From Flavobacterium lacustre (lineage in GTDB: Bacteria > Bacteroidota > Bacteroidia > Flavobacteriales > Flavobacteriaceae): a stretch of 64,000 nucleotides of DNA. The notes under the pieces were generated by a model. That model was not told the origin of the DNA and did not search any database. It worked only from the letters and a program-made list of their open reading frames with translations. Positions within the stretch are counted from its first letter, which is position 1; each line of letters begins with the position of its first letter. The stretch covers positions 868,001-932,000 of the forward strand of contig NZ_CP114882.2 in assembly GCF_027474525.2 (NCBI RefSeq), given 5' to 3'. The position numbers were made by a program, and so were the translations under genes. Positions 24,346-33,386 of this stretch are shown piece by piece.

Positions 24346-25485
24346 ATGATTAACAAACGCTTATTAATTAAAAACCTTTTGGCTCACAATGATGAGAGCA
24401 GTTTTTATGATAAAAAGCGCCAGTTAAATTTACATTCCAGAGAAGGAAAAGCAAAATTTTTGAAACATATTTGTGCGTTATCCAACTCGAATCCTGCTAA
24501 CAATTCCTATATAGTTGTAGGTGTTGAAGATCAAGATAACAGCATAGTAGGCGACGACTTTTTTGACGACAGTCGCATACAGAATTTAGTAAATGCTTTC
24601 CTGGAAAATCCTCCGAAGATTCAATACGAAAATGTACCTTTTCCTAATTTGCCCAAAGATAAAGTCATAGGATTGGTAACCATTAAACCCAAAAGCAAAA
24701 CATCTTTTTTCAAAAAAGGGATTCATACAATTCCTGCCAATAGTGTTTTTATACGACGCGGCAGCAATACAATGCCGATTGAAGGAGAAATCGAGAAGAA
24801 TTACCAAAATACAGAAACCGTTATTGGCATCGAAAATAATTCAAGAAACAGCATCGAATATACACTGGATGGCGTGATTGATTTTATGAATTTTCGACAT
24901 AAAGATATGGCTCCAAAGTACAAAGTATTCAAAGAATTATTTGTCATATGTTGGGCCGGAATTGCGAAAAAATCTCGAGATAAAATCTATTTATCGCGCG
25001 TGGATATTGAGTTAATTAACGAACAAATTAAATTATTTTATTCTGCTCAGGATGTGGTTGAAATTACTTTTAACGATGACACTTTCACTATTATTGAGTA
25101 CGTTCCGTTAGGGTTAAATGATAAAACTAGTTACTATCCGCTGGAGCAGCAAACGATTCATTTTCATGACAATGGCTATTACAAAATAGACCGTGAAATG
25201 CTTTTTGAACCGCCGGCTTTTAATAAAAAAATGTTGTTTCACATTTACAATACCAATATTTCTTTGCTTAAAAAACTCGAAAAAGGACTTACACTAAACG
25301 AACGCGAACGCAAGGATTTAGACAATCTGCCTTCAACTTTTATGATTTGTTACCTCAACGGATTTGATGAAGCCAAACAAAAACTGATTGACGCCAAAAC
25401 ACTTTTAAAACCGTACACACAAGTCTATTTATCGTTTAAGGAAGCGTTGCGAATTTTGAGGAAGATGAAATATGATGTACAGTAA
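24346..25485 (+). CDS. AlbA_2/AAA_4-type putative DNA-binding protein
   Basis: A 379-residue soluble protein. Residues about 25-150 resemble the divergent AAA_4/AlbA_2 domain (KFLKHICALSNSNPANNSYI, then VVGVEDQDNSIVG and NSVFIRRGSNTMP), found in Schlafen-like and putative transcriptional regulators. The C-terminal 230 residues are helical and charged and are not recognised. Role unknown; in Flavobacteriia such genes usually stand alone, as here, with a MepB-family gene converging on it. The ATG at 24346 sits 21 bp after the inverted repeat. Confidence 0.65.
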   Translation: MINKRLLIKNLLAHNDESSFYDKKRQLNLHSREGKAKFLKHICALSNSNPANNSYIVVGVEDQDNSIVGDDFFDDSRIQNLVNAFLENPPKIQYENVPFPNLPKDKVIGLVTIKPKSKTSFFKKGIHTIPANSVFIRRGSNTMPIEGEIEKNYQNTETVIGIENNSRNSIEYTLDGVIDFMNFRHKDMAPKYKVFKELFVICWAGIAKKSRDKIYLSRVDIELINEQIKLFYSAQDVVEITFNDDTFTIIEYVPLGLNDKTSYYPLEQQTIHFHDNGYYKIDREMLFEPPAFNKKMLFHIYNTNISLLKKLEKGLTLNERERKDLDNLPSTFMICYLNGFDEAKQKLIDAKTLLKPYTQVYLSFKEALRILRKMKYDVQ

Positions 25486-25505
25486 CTTATTGACATCCGG
25501 CATCT

Positions 25506-26024
25506 TTATTTATTTTGAAAATAAAGCGCTTTTGCCCGATTTAAATCTACTGGTTTATTTAAAGGGATTTCTAAAAAATAATTTAATTGCCATTTCTGCG
25601 TTTTTTGCGCTTGTTTATTTTTTGTTTGATCCCAAGACGGATATACGCGAATGGCCCGTTTGCCTTCTCTTGAACCTGTAGTAATAATTCCATGTTGGGA
25701 AAGTACTTCTTTAGAAAATACAAATTGACCAAAATTAGTTTCCGTTCTGGTATTGATAATAAATAAATCGACTGCATCCGAAAAGTCAAACGGTTCAATT
25801 GGGCCATTTGCAATTCGTTTCCATAAAGTGACAAACTGACCCGTTTTGGTAGGAGTTATTTTTGCCTCCCGAAAAAGCATTTTAAATCGGGAAAGTTCAA
25901 ATCGGAATGCACTGTAGGCAACACTTTCTGTTTCTGCCATTGGGTTTAAAAGTTGAAGACCAAGCAGGTCAAATACTCTTTCTTTAGTCTCAATTAATGG
26001 CACAGGAATTTGGTTCATCGACAC
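25506..26024 (-). CDS. MepB-family protein
   Basis: A 172-residue soluble protein that matches the MepB family throughout: TKTGQFVTLWKRIANGPIEP, DLFIINTRTETNFGQFVFSK, EGKRAIRVYPSWDQTKNKQA and a C-terminal TQKWQLNYFLEI. MepB was named after the staphylococcal mepRAB multidrug-efflux operon but its own function is unknown. No MATE efflux gene is next to it. The second Met (MNQIPVPL, residue 3) is an alternative start. It converges on the AlbA-type gene with 20 bp between them. Confidence 0.85.
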   Translation of the reverse strand: MSMNQIPVPLIETKERVFDLLGLQLLNPMAETESVAYSAFRFELSRFKMLFREAKITPTKTGQFVTLWKRIANGPIEPFDFSDAVDLFIINTRTETNFGQFVFSKEVLSQHGIITTGSREGKRAIRVYPSWDQTKNKQAQKTQKWQLNYFLEIPLNKPVDLNRAKALYFQNK

Positions 26025-26426
26025 GAATATGAATTTGGGTTGTACTCAAAAATTATTGCAGGGGACAATCAGTACAATTTAAAAAAAATAAATTATCTGA
26101 CTAAAACGACAATAACCAAGCCACTATTTCATTCAATATACGGAACATAAAACTGGTCAATAAGAATAACAAAGCGAGAATTGCATTCATAATATACGGG
26201 TTTAAGTTTTGTGTAAATCTAACCTAATATTCAATAGCAAACAATCACTAAATTTAGTGATATTTTATCATCGCTTAATTTCAATATTTTTTTGAAATAT
26301 AATTGCAAAAAGCATTCGTTATACATTCGAATAGAGAAATTTACAATCAGTAAATTTTAAATAAAAAAATTAAAAAATCGCCGCTTTTCCCCTATTTTTG
26401 CAAAACAATAATTTGAGATTTATTAC
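26025..26426. other. 402-bp intergenic region
   Basis: AT-rich spacer between the divergent MepB and metallophosphoesterase genes. It holds one candidate small ORF (26101-26190, minus) with a TTTG/TAGATTTA promoter-like pair upstream of it, and a TATTTTTG box at 26393-26400 close to the metallophosphoesterase start. No other repeat, RNA gene or ORF is evident. Confidence 0.5.
26101..26190 (-). CDS. Possible 29-residue hydrophobic small protein
   Basis: An ATG-started 29-codon frame reading MNAILALLFLLTSFMFRILN then EIVAWLLSF. It would form one transmembrane helix followed by a short amphipathic helix, a normal form for bacterial small membrane proteins. Upstream on the minus strand a TTTG, about 16 nt and TAGATTTA give a weak Bacteroidetes promoter, and the leader would be short. 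The frame may also be chance; conservation in relatives would decide it. Confidence 0.3.
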   Translation of the reverse strand: MNAILALLFLLTSFMFRILNEIVAWLLSF

Positions 26427-27152
26427 ATGAGAACACTCGTTATAGGCGATATTCACGGCGGTTTGCGCGCGTTGCATCAAGTTTTGGAAAGAGCCAAAGT
26501 AACCCCAAAAGACAAACTGATTTTTTTGGGAGATTATGTTGACGGCTGGAGTCAATCCCCGCAGGTAATCAATCTTTTGATTGCTATGAAAACTACGCAC
26601 AACATTATTTGCATTCGAGGCAATCATGACGATTTATTGTTGGAATGGCTCAATGACAGCAAAGATAATTTGCAGTGGTATCAACATGGCGGCGAAGCTA
26701 CCGTTTTAGCATATGAATCCGTTAGTTCCGAAACTAAAAAAAAACATATTGAATTCCTTAAATCTTTAGATAATTATCATTTGGATGAAGAAAACCGATT
26801 GTTTATTCACGCCGGTTTTACCAACATGAACGGAATTGATTATGAGTATTTTCCAAAGCTTTTTTATTGGGACAGAACTTTATGGGAAACCGCATTGGCT
26901 TTGGACAAAAACATAAAAAAAGACGATTTGTTTTATCCAAAACGATTTACACTTTACAAAGAAATCTATATTGGCCACACCCCGGTTTCGAGAATTGGAG
27001 AAACAACTCCGGTGCAAAGAGCCATGATTTGGAATGTTGATACAGGTGCAGCATTCAAAGGCCCACTAACAATTATGGATGTTGACACTAAGGAATTTTG
27101 GCAGAGCGAACCCTTAAATCATTTGTATTTTGACGAAAAAGGAAGGAATTAA
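26427..27152 (+). CDS. Metallophosphoesterase (Ser/Thr phosphatase / ApaH-like)
   Basis: A 241-residue calcineurin-like phosphoesterase. The metal and phosphate motifs are complete: GDIHGG (residues 7-12), GDYVDGWSQ (about 36-44), GNHDDLL (about 70-76) and later HAGFTN and GHTPVSR. These match PP1-type bacterial serine/threonine phosphatases and diadenosine tetraphosphate hydrolases; which activity it has cannot be told. A TATTTTTG box at 26393-26400 is a candidate -7 element, giving a very short leader. The next gene encodes a small barrel protein 45 bp downstream. Confidence 0.88.
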   Translation: MRTLVIGDIHGGLRALHQVLERAKVTPKDKLIFLGDYVDGWSQSPQVINLLIAMKTTHNIICIRGNHDDLLLEWLNDSKDNLQWYQHGGEATVLAYESVSSETKKKHIEFLKSLDNYHLDEENRLFIHAGFTNMNGIDYEYFPKLFYWDRTLWETALALDKNIKKDDLFYPKRFTLYKEIYIGHTPVSRIGETTPVQRAMIWNVDTGAAFKGPLTIMDVDTKEFWQSEPLNHLYFDEKGRN

Positions 27153-27197
27153 ATATATTAAACTATTTTTGTTCCCAAACTTTTAACCCCCATTACA

Positions 27198-27692
27198 ATG
27201 AAAAAACTTATTTCATTAGCACTATTATTATCTTTTGGATTCATGAGTGCACAAGCTTTTAAAGGAAAAGGCGATGCTAAATTTAATGTTGGAGCGACGC
27301 TTCAAAACGGCGGAACCGGAATTCAATTATCAACTGATTTTGGACTTGGAGAAAATTTATCTTACGGATTTTCAACAGGATATTTATTAGGTGTGGACGA
27401 AATTTTAGGAGACAAGCCAGAATTCAAAGATCGTTTTGATGCTAAATTCAGAATCAATGCAAATCTTGGAAATGTGCTGAAAATAGATGAAAAACTGGAC
27501 GTTTATCCTGGTTTGAGTTTGAGTTTAAAGAACTTTGGAGGACATGTTGGTGTGCGTTATTTCTTCACCGATGGTTTTGGTGTTTATTCTGAAGCCGCTT
27601 TCCCAATAGCAAAATATGATAACAACAATGCAGTTTTTAATCATTTAAATAACCAATTTAGTTTTAATATTGGCGCTTCGTTTAACATGTAA
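27198..27692 (+). CDS. Small outer-membrane beta-barrel protein
   Basis: A 164-residue precursor with signal peptide MKKLISLALLLSFGFMSAQA and regularly alternating strands (FNVGATLQNGGTGIQLSTDF, LSYGFSTGYLLGV, HVGVRYFFTDGFGVYSEAAF), ending FSFNIGASFNM. It resembles a family that I think is DUF6646 in Flavobacteriia, a possible eight-stranded barrel; that number is from memory. It is distinct in sequence from the barrel at 1436. Its message ends at a strong bidirectional terminator. Confidence 0.7.
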   Translation: MKKLISLALLLSFGFMSAQAFKGKGDAKFNVGATLQNGGTGIQLSTDFGLGENLSYGFSTGYLLGVDEILGDKPEFKDRFDAKFRINANLGNVLKIDEKLDVYPGLSLSLKNFGGHVGVRYFFTDGFGVYSEAAFPIAKYDNNNAVFNHLNNQFSFNIGASFNM

Positions 27693-27710
27693 AATTGATT
27701 TACCGTTTAT

Positions 27711-27750
27711 AAAAAAAGCGTTCGCCTTTATTGACGAACGCTTTTTTTGT
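27711..27750. terminator. Bidirectional intrinsic terminator
   Basis: AAAAAAAGCGTTCG pairs with CGAACGCTTTTTTT around a ten-base loop. A and T runs on both sides serve both the barrel gene (plus) and the convergent SAM hydroxide adenosyltransferase gene (minus). Confidence 0.9.
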
Positions 27751-27767
27751 TTTAATATTGATTTGTT

Positions 27768-28655
27768 TTACTTGCTAACAGAAATTTTCCAATCAGCTCC
27801 GCTGTAAATTTTATGTTTTTGAGAAAAATTACCCTGATTTACTGCTATTGCGAAATTCAAAAGGCTGTTGAAATAACAAACATCGGTTCCAACCGCAACC
27901 TGACCAAAAGTATTAACCAACTGCAATTGTCCTTCGTAAACTTTTTCGGTTCCATTGAAAATTTGAATTTTAACTAAATCACCTGGTTTTACGTCTAAAT
28001 TACTGAATGTCTTTTTATCAATATTTGTCCAAACATTTCCGTATTGAATATCTAATATTGGAATTCCCCCTTTGATAATTCCTTTTTCGAAAACTGGTTT
28101 TTGGTAGGCTATTTTTTCCACTTCATTTGGTAATTTCGGCCCTACTTCTTCAAAAGTAATCTTTTTTGAAGCCAAACGCGCTCCTGTAAAAGCATACACA
28201 TCGCGACCATGAAAAGTATACGATTCGTTAGAATTTGCGCGACGGTTTTTTACCTCATCGATTTCTCTTATTTCTTGAATTCCCAACTGTTCTGCAATTA
28301 ATGTCAATGTTCCGTTATCCGGAGTAACAAAATAATGTCCCGATTTAGTAAGCAAAACAACTGAATGCCTTGAAGTCCCAACTCCTGGATCACAAACAGA
28401 AACAAAAACAGTTCCTGCAGGATAATATTGAGCTGTTTGTGATAAGCGATAAGCTGCTTCCCAAATATTATATGCCGGAATTTCATGAGTTAAATCAAAT
28501 ATTTTGATATCAGTAGAAACGCCCATAGCTACGCCTTTCATTGCAGATACCGCTCCGTCTTTAGTCCCAAAATCAGATTGAAAAACCAACACGTTGTTCT
28601 GTGAAAAACCCTGAAAAGTTAGCGCACACAAAAAGAATAATAATCGTAATTTCAT
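27768..28655 (-). CDS. Exported SAM hydroxide adenosyltransferase homologue (DUF62)
   Basis: A 295-residue member of the family that includes SAM hydroxide adenosyltransferase, fluorinase and chlorinase. SDFGTKDGAVSAMKGVAMG (residues 27-45) and the D-R-H triad, Asp89 and Arg96 in CDPGVGTSRHSV and His149 in YTFHGRDVYA, match the hydroxide-type enzyme, which splits S-adenosylmethionine into adenosine and methionine. Unusually, it starts with a signal-peptide-like segment (MKLRLLFFLCALTFQGFSQ), so the protein would leave the cytoplasm where SAM is made. The open frame extends to 28769, but MKLRLL at 28655 is the natural start. It stands alone between two terminators or promoters. Confidence 0.85.
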   Translation of the reverse strand: MKLRLLFFLCALTFQGFSQNNVLVFQSDFGTKDGAVSAMKGVAMGVSTDIKIFDLTHEIPAYNIWEAAYRLSQTAQYYPAGTVFVSVCDPGVGTSRHSVVLLTKSGHYFVTPDNGTLTLIAEQLGIQEIREIDEVKNRRANSNESYTFHGRDVYAFTGARLASKKITFEEVGPKLPNEVEKIAYQKPVFEKGIIKGGIPILDIQYGNVWTNIDKKTFSNLDVKPGDLVKIQIFNGTEKVYEGQLQLVNTFGQVAVGTDVCYFNSLLNFAIAVNQGNFSQKHKIYSGADWKISVSK

Positions 28656-28931
28656 TTTTTTACATTTTAATTTATGCAAAGATATTTTATTTAATTTTAA
28701 TTTTTTTCTTTTTTTACTGCCACACGCATTCATGACTCTACTATCCCTATTTATGATATTACCATACACATTCTCTTTTCTCTAATACATAAAAACAAGC
28801 AAAAATTCAAAAGTCATACTATTCTATGCAAAAAAACTACAATACTAAAATTATAGTTCGCTTTTAAAAAATTATATTTGCACCATAATTGACCTTTTTA
28901 CCAGAGTTTAATTACAATTAATAATACTTCA

Positions 28932-28978
28932 ATTTAAAGAAAATTATTTTTCTTTAAATCAATGAAAATCATTTGATT
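28932..28978 (+). promoter_or_regulatory. Two palindromes in the TonB receptor leader (operator candidates)
   Basis: ATTTAAAGAAAA-TTAT-TTTTCTTTAAAT is a perfect 12-bp-arm palindrome (28932-28959). Next to it AATGA-AAA-TCATT forms a second dyad (28960-28973). Both lie in the 117-nt leader downstream of a TATATTTG box (28873-28880) and upstream of the receptor ATG at 29004. The second has the AT-rich dyad look of a Fur-type site but does not match the consensus well. Confidence 0.4.
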
Positions 28979-29003
28979 AAATACAAATAATTAAAACGCG
29001 ACT

Positions 29004-31652
29004 ATGAAAAAAATTTTACAAATTAGCATTACTGCTATTCTTCTTTTTACAACTAGCTTGTTTTTTGGGCAAAGCCATGAAATAACAGGAACAGTTAGCA
29101 GTGAAAAAGGAATTCCTTTAGAAAATGTTATCATTGCAATCAAAGGAACGAAAGTTAGTGTTACCAGTGATAATTCGGGAAAATTTTCAATAAATGCCGA
29201 AACAAATACGCCTACATTACTACTGTCTTTATTGGGTTACACTCCAAAGGAAGTAGTTGCGAAAAGCAATTCGATTAACGTTCAACTGGCTTTAGAGAAT
29301 AATACACTTGATGAAATTGTAATTGTTGGAAGCCGAAACCCTAAAAAGAGCAAACTAGAAACGGCAGTTCCAGTTGATGTTGTGAATTTGGCAAAAATCA
29401 GAAATGTCACACCACAAACCAGTACAAACGATATCTTAACGTATCTTATTCCTTCTTTTAATTCAAATCGTCAATCTTCTGCAGACGGAACAGAACACAT
29501 TGATCCTGCTTCATTGAGAGGACTAGGTCCTGATCAGGTGTTGGTTTTGATTAATGGAAAGAGAAGACATACCACTTCACTAGTCAATTATCAAAACACT
29601 GTTGGGAACGGATCCGTTGGGACAGATTTGAGCGCTATTCCTGCTTCGGCAATAAAACGCATTGAAGTTCTTCGTGATGGTGCAGCCGCACAATATGGTT
29701 CTGATGCAATTGCCGGTGTTATCAATTTAGTTTTGAAAGACAATACAGGTTTAGAAATTAATACAACTTACGGAAGTACTTCCCGTAACGATGGCCAGAC
29801 GACAAACATCAACATGAATTATGGTGCAAAAATTGGTAAAGAAGGTGGTTTTATTAATGTAACCGCTGAGTTTAACAACCGTGAAAAAACCAATCGTGCG
29901 CAAAACCACAACTTAATTATTTTTGATCAATCTGCATATGATAATTATTTCGCTTATGATTTCAGTAATGACAATGCACGTGAAATAGACGATAATTTAT
30001 TAACACAAGCCGGACTTTCTCGTGATGATTTTAATTTTCAGATTGGTGATGCCAAAATCAAAAACATTCAAGGCTTCGTGAACATGTCAGTTCCTTTGAA
30101 TGATAAAATAGAATTTTATGCTTCTGGTGGTGTAAGTCACAGAAACGGAACTGGTTTTGGATTTAGACGCTTACCTAGTGAAACAGAAAATGTAGTTGCT
30201 TCTCTGTTTCCTTACGGATTTCAACCTGAATTAAATTCTGTAGTAACAGATCTTTCATTGATATCTGGTTTTAAATTTAAATTAGGAGATTGGAAACTGG
30301 ATTTAAGTAATACTATAGGTCAAAATAAATTTGTTTATGATGTTTCTAACACCAATAACGTTTCATTAGGTGCCAATAGTCCAACTGAATTTGAGGCTGG
30401 GAATCACTCTTTCTTGCAAAATACGGTAAATGCTGATATCTCAAGATTATACAAAGACATTTTCAGCGGATTGAATGTTGCTTTTGGAGCAGAATACCGA
30501 TCAGAAAATTACCAGATTAATGCTGGCGAATTAGCTTCATACATTGATGGTGGTGCACAATCTTTCCCTGGATTTTCTCCTTTGAATGAAGTAGATAAAA
30601 ATAGAAACAGTACTGGAATCTATGCTGATGTTGAAGCTGATATTACAGATAAATTTTTAGTGGGAGTTTCTGGTCGTTATGAAGATTATTCTGATTTTGG
30701 AAACACTTTAAACGGAAAATTATCTGCACGATATAAAATTACAGATAACTTCTCTATTCGTGGAGCTGTGAGTACTGGTTTTAGAGCACCTTCGCTTCAC
30801 CAACAATATTTCAATAATATCGCAACCGATGTTGTAGATGGAGAAATCTTAAATTCAGGTATTTTCAGAAACGACAGTGAAGTGGCAAAACAACTTGGAA
30901 TTCCAGAATTAAAAGAAGAAACTTCTAAAAATTATAGTTTTGGGATAGTATATTCTCCTTTGAAAAAATTACATATTACGGCTGATTTTTATCAAATTAA
31001 AATAGACAACAGAATCATCCTTACCGGAAATCTGGGAAATGATGCTTATGGCGAGCCTGTTACAGAACTTCGTGATTTATTTGCTACTTATGGGGTACAA
31101 ACAGGTCGTTTCTTCACCAATGCAATTAACACAACAACAAATGGCCTTGATGTAGTTATAGATTATGACATGACTTTAGGCGCAGGAGATCTTAATCTTT
31201 CTTTACTATACAACTACAACAACAATCAAGTTGATGCTGAATTGAATAACATTCCTACAGCATTTATAGGACAAGAAGAGGTTTATTATGGTCCACAAGA
31301 AAAAAGCTTAATTGAAACGAATACACCAAAACACAAAGGAACTTTCGCCATGAATTATGCCATAAAAAAATACAACTTTTTATTGCGAAATACATATTTT
31401 GGTGAAGTAATCAGAGATGGTTTTCCTTTTGGAACTACCCAAAAACATGCTGGAAAAGTAGTTACCGATTTAACTGTATCATACAAAGTGACACCAAAAA
31501 TTCAATTTACTTTGGGAGCAAACAATTTATTAGATGTTTTCCCGGACAAACAAATTTATGAAAACAGCTACTTTAATGTTTTCAAATATGCACCAGTTCA
31601 AATGGGAACTACAGGAGCTTATTATTTTGGAAGAATTAGTTTTAGTTTGTAA
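29004..31652 (+). CDS. TonB-dependent receptor with carboxypeptidase-regulatory-like domain
   Basis: An 882-residue outer-membrane receptor: signal peptide (about residues 1-22), CarboxypepD_reg-like domain (about 26-110, HEITGTVSSEKGIPLENVII), plug domain (about 125-245, with LRGLGPDQVLVLINGKRRH and GAAAQYGSDAIAGVINLVL) and a 22-stranded barrel to the C terminus, which ends in a strand with aromatic residues (YFGRISFSL). No SusD gene follows, so it is not a SusC/SusD glycan pair. The plug resembles siderophore or metal receptor types, and the leader carries candidate iron-type dyads, but the ligand is unknown. It ends at a hairpin terminator. Confidence 0.92.
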   Translation: MKKILQISITAILLFTTSLFFGQSHEITGTVSSEKGIPLENVIIAIKGTKVSVTSDNSGKFSINAETNTPTLLLSLLGYTPKEVVAKSNSINVQLALENNTLDEIVIVGSRNPKKSKLETAVPVDVVNLAKIRNVTPQTSTNDILTYLIPSFNSNRQSSADGTEHIDPASLRGLGPDQVLVLINGKRRHTTSLVNYQNTVGNGSVGTDLSAIPASAIKRIEVLRDGAAAQYGSDAIAGVINLVLKDNTGLEINTTYGSTSRNDGQTTNINMNYGAKIGKEGGFINVTAEFNNREKTNRAQNHNLIIFDQSAYDNYFAYDFSNDNAREIDDNLLTQAGLSRDDFNFQIGDAKIKNIQGFVNMSVPLNDKIEFYASGGVSHRNGTGFGFRRLPSETENVVASLFPYGFQPELNSVVTDLSLISGFKFKLGDWKLDLSNTIGQNKFVYDVSNTNNVSLGANSPTEFEAGNHSFLQNTVNADISRLYKDIFSGLNVAFGAEYRSENYQINAGELASYIDGGAQSFPGFSPLNEVDKNRNSTGIYADVEADITDKFLVGVSGRYEDYSDFGNTLNGKLSARYKITDNFSIRGAVSTGFRAPSLHQQYFNNIATDVVDGEILNSGIFRNDSEVAKQLGIPELKEETSKNYSFGIVYSPLKKLHITADFYQIKIDNRIILTGNLGNDAYGEPVTELRDLFATYGVQTGRFFTNAINTTTNGLDVVIDYDMTLGAGDLNLSLLYNYNNNQVDAELNNIPTAFIGQEEVYYGPQEKSLIETNTPKHKGTFAMNYAIKKYNFLLRNTYFGEVIRDGFPFGTTQKHAGKVVTDLTVSYKVTPKIQFTLGANNLLDVFPDKQIYENSYFNVFKYAPVQMGTTGAYYFGRISFSL

Positions 31653-31679
31653 CAAAAACCTGTTACTCTAAAAAAGCAA

Positions 31680-31716
31680 AGCCGTCTAAAAAAGTATTTT
31701 TAGACGGCTTCTTCTT
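31680..31716. terminator. Intrinsic terminator after the TonB receptor
   Basis: AGCCGTCTAAAAA-AGTA-TTTTTAGACGGCT is a perfect 13-bp stem followed by TCTTTTTG. It also lies just beyond the 3' end of the convergent ALDH gene and could serve both. Confidence 0.88.
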
Positions 31717-31732
31717 TTTGCTTAAGTAGTAT

Positions 31733-33286
31733 TTACAAATCAAATTTTATTCCTTGTGCCAATGGCAAACTTGTGGTATAATTGATTGTATTGGTTTGAC
31801 GACGCATGTAGATTTTCCAAGCATCTGAACCTGATTCTCTACCACCTCCTGTTTCTTTTTCTCCACCAAAAGCGCCACCAATTTCCGCTCCCGAAGTTCC
31901 GATATTTACATTTGCAATTCCGCAATCAGAACCTACCACAGATAAGAAAAGTTCCGCTTCACGCAAATTATTGGTCATAATAGCAGAGGATAAACCTTGA
32001 GCAACTCCATTTTGAAAATCAATTGCATTTTCTACTGTTCCTGAATATTTAATTAAATATAAAACAGGAGCAAAAGTTTCGTGTTGCACGATTTCGAATG
32101 CATTTTCAGCTTCGGCAATAGCTGGTTTCACGTAACAGCCGCTTTCATAGCCTTCACCCGAAAGAACTCCGCCTTCTACCAGAATTTTTCCGCCTTCGGC
32201 AACTACTTTTTCTAATGCTTTATTGTACATTTCGACAGCATGAGTATCAATTAGCGGTCCAACATGATTGTTTTCGTCTAATGGATTTCCAATGCGCAAT
32301 TGTTTGTAAGCCGAAACAATTGCATCTTTTACTTTATCATATATACTTTCGTGAATAATCAAACGACGGGTTGAAGTACAACGTTGACCGGCGGTTCCTA
32401 CAGCTCCAAAAACAGCTCCGATAACCGTCATTTTGATATCAGCATCCGGAGTGACAATGATGGCATTGTTTCCACCTAATTCCAATAATGATTTTCCTAA
32501 ACGACCCGCTACGGTTTGCGCTACGATTTTTCCCATTCGGGTAGAACCGGTTGCAGAGATTAAAGGAACTCTTTTATCGGCAGTCATTAATTCACCTATT
32601 TTATAATCTCCGTTGATCAAACTCGAAATTCCTTCGGGAAGGTTGTTTTCTTTGATTACCTGAGCAATAATATTTTGACAGGCAATACCGCAAAGAGGTG
32701 TTTTTTCAGAAGGTTTCCAAACACAAACGTCTCCACAAATTAGAGCCAAAGCCGTATTCCAAGCCCAAACGGCTACCGGAAAATTAAATGCCGAAATGAT
32801 TCCAACAATTCCCATTGGATGGTATTGCTCATACATTCTGTGTCCCGGACGTTCGGAATGCATGGTTAATCCGTGCAACTGACGGGAAAGTCCCACTGCA
32901 AAATCGCAAATATCTATCATTTCCTGTACTTCGCCATAGCCTTCCTGCAATGATTTCCCCATTTCGTAGGAAACTAATTTGCCGAGAGCTTCTTTGTTTT
33001 TACGCAATTTATCTCCAAACTGACGCACGATTTCCCCGCGTTGTGGCGCTGGCATGAGTCGGAATGTTTTGAAAGCTTCGGTAGCGGTTTGCATTACTTT
33101 TTCGTAATCGGCAGCAGTAGTTGTTTTGACTGATGCGATTAACTTCCCATCAACCGGGGAATAACTTTCAAGAATTTCTCCTGACGAAAAATGATTTATT
33201 CCTGTTGAAGTCCCTTCGTTTATGGATTTTATTCCCAATTGCTCCAATGCTTCTTTCATTCCGAATTGATCTGCTATTGTTATCAT
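31733..33286 (-). CDS. Aldehyde dehydrogenase, ALDH7/antiquitin-like
   Basis: A 517-residue NAD(P)-dependent aldehyde dehydrogenase. The catalytic Cys is in GTAGQRCTSTRRL, the general-base Glu in LLELGGNNAI, and the nucleotide-binding turn in ATGSTRMGK. Sequence features such as the C-terminal GSDAWKIYMRRQTNTINYT point to the ALDH7 branch, whose members oxidise alpha-aminoadipate semialdehyde in lysine catabolism (AmaB/Pcd). No other lysine-degradation genes are in the window. A GTG-like alternative start is not needed; ATG 33286 gives MITIADQFGMKEAL. Upstream lies a 289-bp gap with a structured element (33387-33532). Confidence 0.9.
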   Translation of the reverse strand: MITIADQFGMKEALEQLGIKSINEGTSTGINHFSSGEILESYSPVDGKLIASVKTTTAADYEKVMQTATEAFKTFRLMPAPQRGEIVRQFGDKLRKNKEALGKLVSYEMGKSLQEGYGEVQEMIDICDFAVGLSRQLHGLTMHSERPGHRMYEQYHPMGIVGIISAFNFPVAVWAWNTALALICGDVCVWKPSEKTPLCGIACQNIIAQVIKENNLPEGISSLINGDYKIGELMTADKRVPLISATGSTRMGKIVAQTVAGRLGKSLLELGGNNAIIVTPDADIKMTVIGAVFGAVGTAGQRCTSTRRLIIHESIYDKVKDAIVSAYKQLRIGNPLDENNHVGPLIDTHAVEMYNKALEKVVAEGGKILVEGGVLSGEGYESGCYVKPAIAEAENAFEIVQHETFAPVLYLIKYSGTVENAIDFQNGVAQGLSSAIMTNNLREAELFLSVVGSDCGIANVNIGTSGAEIGGAFGGEKETGGGRESGSDAWKIYMRRQTNTINYTTSLPLAQGIKFDL

Positions 33287-33386
33287 TGTAACTTTTTTAT
33301 TGAAAATTGTTATATTATTTTTTGTAAAGATATTATTTTAAGCTTAAAATTTAAAGATTGGTCCAAATTTTTTGCGGTTTGATGTT

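Noticed and set aside
25472..25681. Small plus-strand frame after the AlbA-type gene
   Set aside because: It lies antisense to the MepB-family gene, which is well supported by conserved motifs.
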